A stretch of DNA of 64,000 nucleotides from JAWKJY01 sp041393535. GTDB taxonomy: Bacteria; Actinomycetota; Thermoleophilia; Gaiellales; Gaiellaceae. Below are positions 23,300 to 32,106 of the stretch, one piece after another. The stretch covers positions 59,245 to 123,244 of the forward strand of contig JAWKJY010000011.1 of the NCBI GenBank assembly GCA_041393535.1, written 5' to 3'. The translations under genes were made by a program, and so were the position numbers. Position 1 is the first letter of the stretch. Each line of letters begins with the position of its first letter. Below the pieces are notes generated by a model. That model was given only the letters and a program-made list of their open reading frames with translations. It was not told the DNA's origin and searched no databases.

Positions 23300-25215
23300 G
23301 GCGCCGGATCGCCCTGATCAGCGAGCACGCCTCGCCGCTCGCGGTGCTCGGCGGCGTCGACGCGGGCGGGCAGAACGTCTACGTCGCGCAGCTCGCGAAG
23401 GCGCTCGCGGCGATCGGCTACGAGGTGGACGTGCTGACGCGGCGCGACTCGCCGATCCTGCCGGAGGCGGCCGAGTGGGTCACGGGCGTCCGGATCGTCC
23501 ACGTGCCCGCGGGCCCGCCGGAGCCGGTCGCGAAGGAGGAGCTGCTCCCGTACATGGAGGAGTTCGCCGGCTGGGTCGTGCGGCACGCGCGCCGCCAGCG
23601 GCGCCCCTACGACCTCGTCCACGCGAACTTCTGGCTCTCGGGTCTCGTGGCGTGCGAGCTGAAGCGCGCCCTCGGCCTGCCGTTCGTCGTCACCTTCCAC
23701 GCGCTCGGGCGAGTCCGCCGGCAGCACCAGGGCGACGCCGACCGCTTCCCGGACGAGCGCTTCGCCGTCGAGGACCGGATCGTCGCCGCGGCCGACCGCC
23801 TGCTCGCGGAGTGCCCGCAGGACGAGGAGGACCTGATCCGCCTCTACAACGCCGATCCGTCGCGGATCTCGCTCGTGCCGTGCGGCTTCGACCCGACGGA
23901 GCTCTGGCCCATGTCGAAGGAGCTGGCCCGCGCGGCGCTCGGCTTCGCGCCGGACGAGCGGGTCGTCCTCCAGCTCGGCCGGCTCGTGCCGCGCAAGGGC
24001 GTCGACACGGCGATCGGCGGCTTCGCCCGGCTCGTGCGCGAGCACGGGATCGAGGCGCGGCTGCTCGTCGGCGGCGGCGAGGTCGAGCGGCCCGACCCGC
24101 GCTCGTCGCCGGAGCTGGCGCGGCTCGCCCGCGTGGCCCGTGCGGCGGGCGTCGCGGACGCGGTCGACTTCCTCGGCCGCGTGCCGCGCGACCGCCTGAA
24201 GGTCCTCTACAGCGCCGCGGACGTCTTCGTCACCGTGCCGTGGTACGAGCCGTTCGGCATCACGCCGGTCGAGGCGATGGCGTGCGGCACGCCCGTCGTC
24301 GGCGCGAACGTCGGCGGGATCAAGTTCACCGTGCGCGACGGCGAGACCGGCTACCTCGTCCCGCCGCGCGACGAGCGCGCGCTGGGCGACCGCCTGGCGC
24401 ACCTCTACCGCCACCCGAAGCTGATCGGCGTCCGCTCCCGCCAGGCGGTGCGCCGCGCGCAGGACCTGTTCACCTGGGAGCGCATCGCGCGGACGGCGGC
24501 GGGCGTGTACGAGGACGTGCTGGCGCGCGCCCCGGCCACGTGCGCCGAGCCGGTGTGCGGGCAGGCGCTCGTCGAGCGGCGCTTCGGCGAGTCGATCGCG
24601 GCGCTCGAGACGGCGCGGGCCCGCCTCGCCGGGCCCGTCGCGGACGCCGCCGCCGCTCTGGCGGAGTGCTTCGAGCGCGGCGGCAAGGCGCTCGTCTGCG
24701 GGAACGGCGGCAGCGCCGCGGACGGCCAGCACCTCGTGGGCGAGCTGGTCGGCCGCTTCCGCCGGCCGGAGCGACGCGCGCTCCCCGCGATCGCGCTCAC
24801 CGCCGACGGCACCGTGCTCACCGCCTGGGCGAACGACGCCGGCTACGCCGACGTCTTCGCCCGCCAGGTGGACGCGCTCGGCCGCCCCGGCGACGTGCTC
24901 GTCGCGATCTCGACGAGCGGGCGCTCGCCGAACGTCCTGGCAGCGCTCACACGCGCGAAGGCTGGCAGGCTGCGGACGATCGCGCTGCTCGGCGGCGACG
25001 GCGGCGAGGCGAGGCGCCTGGCCGACGTCGCGATCCTCGCCCCGGGCGGCGAGACGGCGCGGATCCAGGAGGTGCACGGCGTCGTCGTGCACCTCGTCTG
25101 CGAGCTGGTCGAGGAGTCGCTCGCCGGCGCGCTCTCGGCGCCCGCCCGCGTCGTGCCGCGCGCCGCCCCGCGCGGCCGCCGGAGCGGGCCTCGTCGCGAG
25201 CGGAGGCGCGGGTGA
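23296..25215 (+). CDS. Fusion: GT4 glycosyltransferase + GmhA-type phosphoheptose isomerase (SIS domain)
   Basis: 639 residues from GTG 23296. Residues 1-410 form a GT4 transferase: EHASPLAVLGGVDAGGQNVYV at the start, LGRLVPRKGVDTAI, and the EX7E motif in YEPFGITPVEAM (E318, E326). Residues about 430-610 are a SIS domain of GmhA type: CGNGGSAADGQHLVGELVGRF (about 468), AISTSGRSPNVLAAL and IQEVHGVVVHLVCELVE. GmhA converts sedoheptulose 7-phosphate to D-glycero-D-manno-heptose 7-phosphate, the first step of ADP-heptose synthesis. GmhA is normally a free tetramer of about 190 residues, so this fusion is unusual. There is no frame disturbance between the domains. Confidence 0.9.
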   Translation: MRRRIALISEHASPLAVLGGVDAGGQNVYVAQLAKALAAIGYEVDVLTRRDSPILPEAAEWVTGVRIVHVPAGPPEPVAKEELLPYMEEFAGWVVRHARRQRRPYDLVHANFWLSGLVACELKRALGLPFVVTFHALGRVRRQHQGDADRFPDERFAVEDRIVAAADRLLAECPQDEEDLIRLYNADPSRISLVPCGFDPTELWPMSKELARAALGFAPDERVVLQLGRLVPRKGVDTAIGGFARLVREHGIEARLLVGGGEVERPDPRSSPELARLARVARAAGVADAVDFLGRVPRDRLKVLYSAADVFVTVPWYEPFGITPVEAMACGTPVVGANVGGIKFTVRDGETGYLVPPRDERALGDRLAHLYRHPKLIGVRSRQAVRRAQDLFTWERIARTAAGVYEDVLARAPATCAEPVCGQALVERRFGESIAALETARARLAGPVADAAAALAECFERGGKALVCGNGGSAADGQHLVGELVGRFRRPERRALPAIALTADGTVLTAWANDAGYADVFARQVDALGRPGDVLVAISTSGRSPNVLAALTRAKAGRLRTIALLGGDGGEARRLADVAILAPGGETARIQEVHGVVVHLVCELVEESLAGALSAPARVVPRAAPRGRRSGPRRERRRG

Positions 25216-25937
25216 GCCCGCTCGCGGGGCGGGTCGTCCTCGTCACGGGCGGCGGCAGCGGGCTCGGCCGCGAGACCTGCCTCGCGCTCGCCGCGGCAGG
25301 CGCCGCGGTCGGGGTCGGGGACGTCCGGGTCGAGCAGGCCGAGCGCGTGGCCGGGGAGGCGCGCGCGCTCGGCGGGCAGGCGCTGCCGCTCGAGCTCGAC
25401 GTCCGCGACGACGGCTCGGCCCAGCGGGCCTGGTCGCTGCTCGAGGGCGAGGCGGGCCCGATCGACGGGCACGTCAACAACGCCGGCGTCGACGTGACGA
25501 ATCCCGCCGACGAGCTGACCCTGGCCGAGTGGGACGCGGTCGTCGCGGTGAACCTGCGCGGGCCGTTCGTGCTCGCGCGCCTGGCCCTGCCGCGGCTGCG
25601 GGCGCTCGGCGGCGGCGACATCGTCAACGTCGTCTCGACCGCCGCCAAGCGCGCCTGGCCGAACGCGGCCGCCTACCACGCGAGCAAGTGGGGGCTGCTC
25701 GGGCTCAGCCACGCGCTGCACACGGAGGCGCGCCCGCACGGCGTGCGCGTGACCGCCGTGATCGCGGGCGGGATGCGGACGCCGTTCCTGCTCGACCGCT
25801 TCCCCGACCTCGACCCGGGCGTGCTGCAGGAGCCGCGCGCCGTCGCCGACGCGATCCTGTTCGCGCTCGGGCAGCCGGCCGGGACTGTCGTCCCCGAGCT
25901 GACCGTGCTCCCGCTGCGGGAGACGTCGTGGCCGTGA
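25212..25937 (+). CDS. Short-chain dehydrogenase/reductase
   Basis: 241 residues from GTG 25212 (GTGA overlap). Classical SDR motifs are present: VLVTGGGSGLGRE, NNAGVD, and YHASK (YxxxK). It lies inside the ADP-heptose cluster but is not a typical HldD (ADP-heptose 6-epimerase), which is an extended SDR of about 310 residues. It may modify a sugar intermediate; the substrate is not determined. Confidence 0.87.
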   Translation: MSPLAGRVVLVTGGGSGLGRETCLALAAAGAAVGVGDVRVEQAERVAGEARALGGQALPLELDVRDDGSAQRAWSLLEGEAGPIDGHVNNAGVDVTNPADELTLAEWDAVVAVNLRGPFVLARLALPRLRALGGGDIVNVVSTAAKRAWPNAAAYHASKWGLLGLSHALHTEARPHGVRVTAVIAGGMRTPFLLDRFPDLDPGVLQEPRAVADAILFALGQPAGTVVPELTVLPLRETSWP

Positions 25938-26533
25938 GCGGGCACCCCGCCGTCTTCCTCGACAAGGACGGGACGCTCGTCGAGAACGTGCCCTACTCCG
26001 CCGACCCGGACGACCTGGCGCTGACGCCGCGCGCGGGCGAGGGGCTGCGTCTGCTCGCCGCGGCCGGGTACGCGCTCGTCGTCGTGACGAACCAGTCGGG
26101 CGTCGCACGTGGCCGCTTCCCGGAGAGCGCCCTGCCGCCACTCGCGACCGCGCTGCGGAGCCTGGTGGCGCACGAGGGCGCGACCCTGCTCGACGTCTGC
26201 TGGTGCCCCCACCACCCGGACGGCGTCGTCCCCGGCTACGCGCTCGCGTGCTCGTGCCGCAAGCCGGCGCCCGGGCTGCTGCGCCGCGCGGCGGCCGTGC
26301 ACGGCCTCGACCTCGACGCCTCATGGCTCGTCGGCGACATCCTCGACGACGTCGAGGCCGGGCGGCGCGCGGGCTGCCGGACGATCCTGCTCGACCGCGG
26401 CGGCGAGACGGAGTGGCGGCTCGCACCGCAGCGTCTGCCCCACTTCGTCGCGCGCGACCTGCGGGAGGCGGCGGAGATCGTCCTCGGCGAGCCGACCGGC
26501 GCCACCGCGGTGTCGGCGGAGGCGGCGGGGTGA
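25934..26533 (+). CDS. gmhB: D,D-heptose 1,7-bisphosphate phosphatase (HAD family)
   Basis: 199 residues. GTG 25934 overlaps the previous stop; GTG 25928 is an alternative. The HAD motif is FLDKDGTLVENVPY, with TNQSGVARG and a zinc-type C-W-C-P-H-H...C-S-C-R-K-P loop typical of GmhB, then GDILDDVEAG. It removes the 7-phosphate (by analogy) in ADP-heptose synthesis. It sits next to hldE, which supports the assignment. Confidence 0.9.
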   Translation: MSGHPAVFLDKDGTLVENVPYSADPDDLALTPRAGEGLRLLAAAGYALVVVTNQSGVARGRFPESALPPLATALRSLVAHEGATLLDVCWCPHHPDGVVPGYALACSCRKPAPGLLRRAAAVHGLDLDASWLVGDILDDVEAGRRAGCRTILLDRGGETEWRLAPQRLPHFVARDLREAAEIVLGEPTGATAVSAEAAG

Positions 26534-28017
26534 GCGCCCCGGCGGCGGAGCTCGTCGAGCGCTTCCCCGGGCGCAGGGTGCTCGTCGTCGGGGACGCGAT
26601 TCTCGACGCGTACCTCGAGGGCGGCGCGATCCGCCTCTGCCAGGAGGCCCCCGTCGCGGCGATCGGCCTGCAGCAGCGCGTCGACGAGCCGGGCGGCGCC
26701 GCGAACGCGGCGGCGAACGCCGCCGCCCTGGGCGCGCGGACGCTCCTGCTCGCGGCGATCGGCGGGGACGCCGACGGCGACGCGCTCGAGCGCGTGCTCG
26801 ACGCGCGCGACGTCGGCACGAGCCTGCTCGTGCGCAGCCCGGCGCGCGCGACGGTCGCGAAGCAGCGGGTGGTCTCGGGGACGCAGATCCTCGTCAGGCT
26901 CGACAGCGGCACGACCGAGCCGCTCGCCGCCCCGGACGAGCGCGCCCTGCTCGACCGGCTCGCGGACGCCTGGCCCGCGGTCGACGCGGTGCTCGTCTCC
27001 GACTACGCCAAGGGCACGCTGACCGCCCGCGTCGTCGCCGCGCTCGAGCGCCTCCAGCGGGCCGCGCCGCGCGTCGTGGTCGTCGACGCCCGAGACCCCG
27101 GCCGCTACCGCACGGTCGCGCCGACCGCGGTCAAGCCGAACCACGTCGAGGCGCTCGACCGGCTCGGGGCGGCACCGCGTCGCAGCGCGCGGGGACGGGC
27201 GCTCTGGGTCGCGTCGAACGGCCCGCGGATCCTCGAGCGGACGGGCGCGCGGATCGCGGCAGTGACGCTCGACGCGGACGGCGCGGTCGTGCTGGAGCGG
27301 GGTCGCCCGCCCCACCGGACGTACGCGCGCCCGGCGAGCGACGCGACCGCCGTCGGCGCGGGCGACACGTTCGCGGCCACGCTCACGCTCGCCCTCGCCG
27401 CCGGCGCCGACGCGCAGGGCGCGGCCGAGGTCGCGACCGCGGCCGCCGGTGTCGTCGTCGGCCGGGCCCGGACGACGCCGTGCACGCTCGACGAGCTGCG
27501 GGCGGCGCTCGCGGGGCGCTCGAAGCGGGTCGACGCGCCCGACCGGCTCGCGGCGCACCTCGCGGCGCACCGCGCGCGCGGCGAGCGGGTCGTCTTCACG
27601 AACGGCTGCTTCGACCTGCTCCACCGGGGCCACGTCTCGTACCTCGCGAGCGCGAAGGCGCTCGGCGACGTGCTCGTGGTCGGGCTGAACGACGACGAGA
27701 GCGTGCGGCGGCTCAAGGGGCCGGCGCGCCCGCTGAACCCGCTCGACGACCGGGCCGAGGTGCTCGCGGCGCTGTCCTGCGTCGACTACGTCGTCCCCTT
27801 CGCCGAGGACACGCCGGCGGCGCTGATCGAGATCGTCCGCCCGGACGTCTTCGTCAAGGGCGGCGACTACACGCGGGCGACGCTCCCCGAGGCCGATCTC
27901 GTCGAGGCGCTCGGCGGCGCGGTCCACCTGATCCCGACCGTGCCCGAGCGCTCGACAACCGGGCTGATCGACCGGATCCGCGGCGGCGGCCGGCCGCTCG
28001 GCCTCGCCGGCGCGTGA
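26530..28017 (+). CDS. hldE: Bifunctional heptose 7-phosphate kinase / heptose 1-phosphate adenylyltransferase
   Basis: 495 residues from GTG 26530 (GTGA overlap). The N-terminal PfkB-type kinase has LVVGDAILDAYLEG, GGAANAAANAAALGA, DYAKGTLT and the catalytic GAGDTF (about 277). The C-terminal nucleotidyltransferase has FTNGCFDLLHRGHVSYL (about 355), KGGDYT and STTGLIDRI. It matches HldE/RfaE in order and length. With GmhA and GmhB it completes synthesis of ADP-D-glycero-D-manno-heptose. Confidence 0.93.
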   Translation: MSAPAAELVERFPGRRVLVVGDAILDAYLEGGAIRLCQEAPVAAIGLQQRVDEPGGAANAAANAAALGARTLLLAAIGGDADGDALERVLDARDVGTSLLVRSPARATVAKQRVVSGTQILVRLDSGTTEPLAAPDERALLDRLADAWPAVDAVLVSDYAKGTLTARVVAALERLQRAAPRVVVVDARDPGRYRTVAPTAVKPNHVEALDRLGAAPRRSARGRALWVASNGPRILERTGARIAAVTLDADGAVVLERGRPPHRTYARPASDATAVGAGDTFAATLTLALAAGADAQGAAEVATAAAGVVVGRARTTPCTLDELRAALAGRSKRVDAPDRLAAHLAAHRARGERVVFTNGCFDLLHRGHVSYLASAKALGDVLVVGLNDDESVRRLKGPARPLNPLDDRAEVLAALSCVDYVVPFAEDTPAALIEIVRPDVFVKGGDYTRATLPEADLVEALGGAVHLIPTVPERSTTGLIDRIRGGGRPLGLAGA

Positions 28018-29118
28018 CGGATGCCCGCTGGAGGGCGGCCCGCCACGTCCTGTGCGTGCGCCTGGACGGGCTCGGCGACCTGCTGATGACCGCTCCCGCG
28101 CTGCGCGCCGTCGCCGGCGGCGGCGCGCGCCGTGTGACGCTGCTCGCGAGCCTCGCGGGCGCGGCGCTCGCGCCGCTGCTCCTCGACCTGGCCGGCGTCG
28201 TCGTCCACGACGCCGCGTGGTCGAAGACGCCCGGCTCGACGGCGAGCGGCCGCGCCGAGCTGGCGCTCGTCGAGCGGCTGCGCCGGCTGCGCCTCGACGC
28301 CGCGGTGATCTTCACGACCGCGACGCAGAGCGCCGCCCGCCGCGCTCCTCTGCCTGCTCGCGGACGTCCCGCTGCGCGCGGCGCACGTGCGCGAGAACCC
28401 GTACCGGACGCTCACCGACTGGCTGCCCGATCCGGAGCCCGCCGGGCCGGAGCAGCACGAGGTGCGCCGCCAGCTCGCGCTCGTCGGCGCGCTCGGCTAC
28501 CGGCCGGTCGGCGAGGGCCTCGCCGTCCACGTGCCGCACGAGGCGGAGGACGCGTGCGCCGGCGGCTCGACGGGCTCGGGCTGTCGCGCCTGCGCCCGTG
28601 GGTCGTCGTCCACGCTGCGCGTCGGCGCCGTCGCGCCGCTACCCGGTGGAGGGCTTCGCGCGCGCCGCCGAGCTGCTCGTGCGTGAGCACGGCTGGCAGG
28701 TCGTGCTCGCGGGCGGCCCGGACGACCTCGCCCTGGTCGAGGCTGTGCGCGCCGGGTCGCGGCGCCGACGCTGTCCGTCGCCGGCGACCGGCCGCTCGTC
28801 GAGCTCGCGGCGCTGCTCCGGATCGCGCCGCTCCTGATCGCGAACAACAGCGGCCTGGCGCACCTCGCCGCCGCCGTGGGAACGCCGGTCGTCGACCTGT
28901 ACGCGCTGACGAACCCGCAGCACGCGCCCTGGGGCGTGCCGGCGCGCGTCCTCTCGCACGACGCCGTGCGCCGGGTGCTCAGGAGCGTGTGCCCCGAGGG
29001 GCATTCACCTGTGCCTGCGCGGCGTCGCCCCCGAGCGCGTCGTCGAGGCGGCGCTCGAGCTCGCCGGCACGGCGCAGGCCGCGGGCCGCCCCGCGACGCG
29101 GAGGCGCTGCCGGGCTGA
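28014..29118 (+). pseudogene. Second GT9 heptosyltransferase-like gene, multiply frameshifted
   Basis: The start GTG 28014 overlaps the hldE stop. In successive frames one reads VLCVRLDGLGDLLMTAPALRAV, then AAHVRENPYRTLTDWLPDPE, LSRLRPWVVVHA, YPVEGFARAAELL...WQVVLAGGPDDLALVEAV, then LIANNSGLAHLAAAVGTPVVDLY and VAPERVVEAALELAG. These are the ordered parts of one GT9 protein of about 365 residues. At least five frame changes occur within 800 nt while codon bias stays intact, so sequencing error is more likely than decay. Confidence 0.75.
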
Positions 29119-29619
29119 GGCGGCCGGACGGCCGGACGGCGCCGGTCGCGAGAGCGCGGCGGCGCCGCCGCCAGGCCGGGGTAGGCGACCCACGCGGGCC
29201 AGGGTGGCCCGGGCGCGGCCGCGCTACGACCGCGGCGAAGGGGGAAGGCGCGCCGCCGCCGGCGGACCGTGACGATGCGCGAACGAGTGCGTGACGATCC
29301 GCGCGCACGCCCTCGGTGTGACGCGGCGCCCGTCATCCTGGGTGGTGGGTTCCCCCACCCTGGGAGGGGCTGCGGTCCCGTCGGACATGTCCGGGCGAGG
29401 CATGGCCCCGAGCGGACTGTGGCCCGAAGGCGACAGGGGCTGCGTGCCGCTTGCCGCCCCGTCCCACACCCGCGCGCCATCGCGGGACGGTGCGACCGCT
29501 CCGCCCGACCGCGGCCCTCGCGACGCCGCCGCCGACGCCGCAGCCCATGGGCGCGCCGTCCCGTCCTGCCTCGACCGACGGCGCGTCTGCGCCCTGGAGC
29601 CGGCGGCTACCCCCTACCC
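29119..29619 (+). other. Gene-free stretch with a degenerate copy of the RNA element (copy C)
   Basis: No convincing coding sequence. At 29352-29393 it has CCCCCACCC followed 30 nt later by the palindrome CGGACATGTCCG, the same order and spacing as copy A (6203, 6233). CGTGAC at 29290 corresponds to the upstream block, but no TAGGCT is present. GGGTGG/CCACCC around 29340-29360 can pair. Confidence 0.4.
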
Positions 29620-29854
29620 ATGGGACTGATCCTCGTACTGGTGATCGTGGCGGTCACGCTCTCCGCTCGCGTTCACGATCGGCGGCGTCCTGCTCGTGAT
29701 CCTGCCGATCGTCGCCGGCCTGGCCATCCTCGGCTGGCTCGTCATGGCCGCGGTGCTGCGGCGAGGGCCGGGCGAGCCGATCCGACGGGCCGATCGGGAC
29801 GCGTTCCTCGGCCCCGGCGGGCCGGACGACCCGGACCGCGTCGGGAACGCCTGA
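29620..29854 (+). CDS. Small two-helix membrane protein (one frameshift)
   Basis: The ATG 29620 frame reads MGLILVLVIVAVTLS, and the shifted frame continues AFTIGGVLLVILPIVAGLAILGWLVMAAVLRR to a TGA at 29854. Removing one C near 29665 joins them into a protein of about 77 residues with two hydrophobic helices and a charged tail (DRDAFLGPGGPDDPDRVG). No family was recognised. Its end overlaps the convergent topoisomerase gene. Confidence 0.6.
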
Positions 29855-30872
29855 CCTCCGTCGACAGGAGCCGGACGACGGCGCGCTCGGCCTCGGCCAG
29901 CGCGTCGTCGAACCGGTCGCCCTCGAGATCCTGCAACCGGCCGAGCGCGCCCGCGATCGTGCGCCCGGCACGGAAGTGCTCGAAGACCCGCGGGTCGACG
30001 TAGGACGCGCGGCAGACGGCCGGCGTGTTGCCGAGGTAGTGGGAGACCTCGCCGATCGCCCGCGCGATCGCCGCGGTCTGCTGGCGCTCGCTTCGCGCGC
30101 CGGCGCCGAGCACGGCGATCGACACGGCGCCGAGCACCGTCGCGTGCCAGGTGCGGAAGTCCTTCGCGGTCGCGTCCACGCCCGCGGCCTCGCGCACGTA
30201 GCGGTTGATGTCGGAGGAACGCACGTCGCACCACCGCCGCCCTTCCCGCCACGCGAGCAGCTCGTGGCCGCCGCGGCGGCGCTTCAGCGCCTCGACGACC
30301 GCGTAGGCCCCGGGGTCGGTCAGGCGCTGGCTGCGCTCGACCCCGCCCTTGGCGACGTAGTCGAACAAGATCGTCGCCGGGGGATCGAGCTGCACGTGGC
30401 GACGCTGCAGCGTCGCGAGCCCGAACGTCTCGTTCTCCTCGGCGTAGGCCTCCCCACCGATCCGGAAGAAGCAGCGGTCGAGCAGCCGGGTCGCGCAGGC
30501 GAGCACGCGCTCGCGCGGCAGGTCGTCCCGGACGAGGTCCTCGGCGACGACGGCCCGCAGGCGCGGCAGGGCGCGCGCGACCTCGAGCATCCGCTCGAAC
30601 TTCTCGGCGTCGCGCGCCTCGCGCCAGGCCGGGTGGTAGAGGTACTGGCGGCGGCCGGCTGCGTCGACCCCGATCGCCTGGATGTGCCCGTTCGGCCAGG
30701 GGCAGATCCACACCTCGCGCCACGCGGGCGGGATCGCGAGGCCGCGGATCCGCTCCAGCGCGGCGGGGTCGACGAGCGGCGCCCCTCGCTCGTCCTCGTA
30801 CGAGAAGCCGCGCCCACGACGACGGCGGCGCCAGCCGGGCAGCGACGGGTCGCTCGTCCGCAGGCGCGGCAC
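29742..30872 (-). CDS. DNA topoisomerase IB (poxvirus-like)
   Basis: 376 residues from GTG 30872, one base after the UdgX stop. It starts GFSYEDERGAPLVDPAALERIRGLAIPPAWREVWICPWPNGHIQAIGVDAAGRRQYLYH, the hallmark N-terminus of bacterial TopIB. The core is KDFRTWHATVLG, with the catalytic tyrosine in CRASYVDPRVFEHF. TopIB relaxes supercoils through a 3'-phosphotyrosine intermediate. The last 35 or so residues (RRSRRGPGRPARRGR...) look atypical and run into the convergent small gene, so the true end may be earlier. Confidence 0.92.
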   Translation of the reverse strand: MPRLRTSDPSLPGWRRRRRGRGFSYEDERGAPLVDPAALERIRGLAIPPAWREVWICPWPNGHIQAIGVDAAGRRQYLYHPAWREARDAEKFERMLEVARALPRLRAVVAEDLVRDDLPRERVLACATRLLDRCFFRIGGEAYAEENETFGLATLQRRHVQLDPPATILFDYVAKGGVERSQRLTDPGAYAVVEALKRRRGGHELLAWREGRRWCDVRSSDINRYVREAAGVDATAKDFRTWHATVLGAVSIAVLGAGARSERQQTAAIARAIGEVSHYLGNTPAVCRASYVDPRVFEHFRAGRTIAGALGRLQDLEGDRFDDALAEAERAVVRLLSTEVRRSRRGPGRPARRGRGTRPDRPVGSARPALAAAPRP

Positions 30873-30873
30873 G

Positions 30874-31479
30874 TCAGGCGGGGCGTGCCGCCGCCGCGAG
30901 CCGGGTGGCAGCGGCCAGGTCGGCGGCGAGGCCCGCCCGCGCCTCCCGTCCCGCCGCCTCGTCGGGGGCCCGAAGCACGGCTGCCGGGTGGAGCGTCGCG
31001 GTCGCGGGCGCGCCGAGCGGTGTCTCGTCCACCGCGCCGCGCACGTCCGCGAGGCGCACGCGGCGACCGAGGAGCGCCCGCACGGCGGTCGCGCCGAGGC
31101 AGACCAGCACGGCCGGGCGGACGAGCGCCTCGGCTGCGAGCCACGGCGCGCAGGCCTGCACCTCCCCGGCCGTCGGCGTGTCGTGCAGGCGCCGCTTCCC
31201 CTTCCCCTCGCGCCACGTGAAGTGCTTGACCGCGTTGGTGAGGAACAGGTCGGCGCGATCGAGCCCCGCCTCGGCGAGGGCCTCGTCGAGCACCCGGCCA
31301 GCCGGCCCGACGAACGGCCGGCCCGCGATGTCCTCGCGGTCGCCGGGCTGCTCGCCGACGAGCACCAGCGACGCATCGGGCCGGCCCTCCCCGACGACCG
31401 CCCGGGTGCCGCGCCGCCACAGGTCGCATGCACGGCGGGCCTGCGCCTCCGCGCGCAGCTCCTCGAGCGTCGCCGGCAC
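30874..31479 (-). CDS. udgX: UdgX-type uracil-DNA glycosylase
   Basis: 201 residues from GTG 31479. The family-4-like motif GEQPGDRED (42-50), GRPFVGPAG, TNAVKHF and the insertion ending KRRLH (95-99) identify the UdgX subgroup. In UdgX this KRRxH loop (KRRIH in the founding member) carries the histidine that forms a covalent bond with the DNA after uracil release; here H99. Leu replaces Ile in the motif. It is in an operon with topoisomerase IB. Confidence 0.9.
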   Translation of the reverse strand: MPATLEELRAEAQARRACDLWRRGTRAVVGEGRPDASLVLVGEQPGDREDIAGRPFVGPAGRVLDEALAEAGLDRADLFLTNAVKHFTWREGKGKRRLHDTPTAGEVQACAPWLAAEALVRPAVLVCLGATAVRALLGRRVRLADVRGAVDETPLGAPATATLHPAAVLRAPDEAAGREARAGLAADLAAATRLAAAARPA

Positions 31480-31482
31480 GCG

Positions 31483-32064
31483 CTAGGCGGCGACGTCGAG
31501 GTCGCGTCCCGTCAGGCGCGTCCACGACCGGGCGAGGCCGACGATGAACGGCTCCTCCCGGCAGTCGACCACCTCGACCGGCACGCCGTAGGCGGCGAGG
31601 TCGACCGCCACCTCGTCGGCGAGGTCGGTGTGATCGACGCGGGGCACGTAGAGGAGCGAGGGATAGCCGTGCGACGCGCGGTAGCCGCGCTCGCACTCGA
31701 CGACGGAGCCCCAGAGCGAGACGAACCCGAAGGCCCTGAGCTGCGCCGGCCAGCGTTGCGGGTAGCTCGCCCCGTCGAAGTAGCGCTTCGCGGTCGTCAG
31801 CGAGGTCGTCCCGTAGATCCCGCAGTCGCAGCGGGCGTGCGGCGCGTCGTGGCGGATGCGGCGCCAGACCAGCCCGCGCCGCCGGCCGGAGGCGAGCTCC
31901 ATGCACTGCGCGACGAGCGGGCGGCCGACCGGCCAGCGCGCGTCGAACACCATGCTCCGCAGCGTGTACGTCCCCGTCGGGCGGTCGACGTACCAGGCAC
32001 GCCAGCCGCAGACGGGCTCGATCAGGTCGGGGATCTCGACGGCAGCTGGCTCGGGGCCCGCCAT
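31483..32064 (-). CDS. Conserved hypothetical protein with C-x-C motif
   Basis: 193 residues from ATG 32064. It begins PDLIEPVCGWRAWYVDRPTGTYTLRSMVFDARWPVG and holds HARCDCGIYGT, a GWRAW...CxCGIY pattern I have seen in actinobacterial hypothetical proteins. The second half, GFVSLWGSVVECERGYRASHGYPSLLYVPR, is also typical of that group. The function is unknown; a metal site is possible. First gene of the udgX-topIB unit, with a -10 element 9 nt before the ATG. Confidence 0.72.
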   Translation of the reverse strand: MAGPEPAAVEIPDLIEPVCGWRAWYVDRPTGTYTLRSMVFDARWPVGRPLVAQCMELASGRRRGLVWRRIRHDAPHARCDCGIYGTTSLTTAKRYFDGASYPQRWPAQLRAFGFVSLWGSVVECERGYRASHGYPSLLYVPRVDHTDLADEVAVDLAAYGVPVEVVDCREEPFIVGLARSWTRLTGRDLDVAA

Positions 32065-32073
32065 GCGGGTGGC

Positions 32074-32099
32074 GTACCCGTCCGCGCGCGGACGGAAAC
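32074..32099 (-). promoter_or_regulatory. SigB/SigF-type promoter of the 32064-udgX-topIB operon
   Basis: GTTTCC, 14 nt, GGGTAC on the minus strand. It ends 9 nt before ATG 32064, so a leaderless mRNA is predicted. Confidence 0.78.
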
Positions 32100-32106
32100 C
32101 GCCCGG

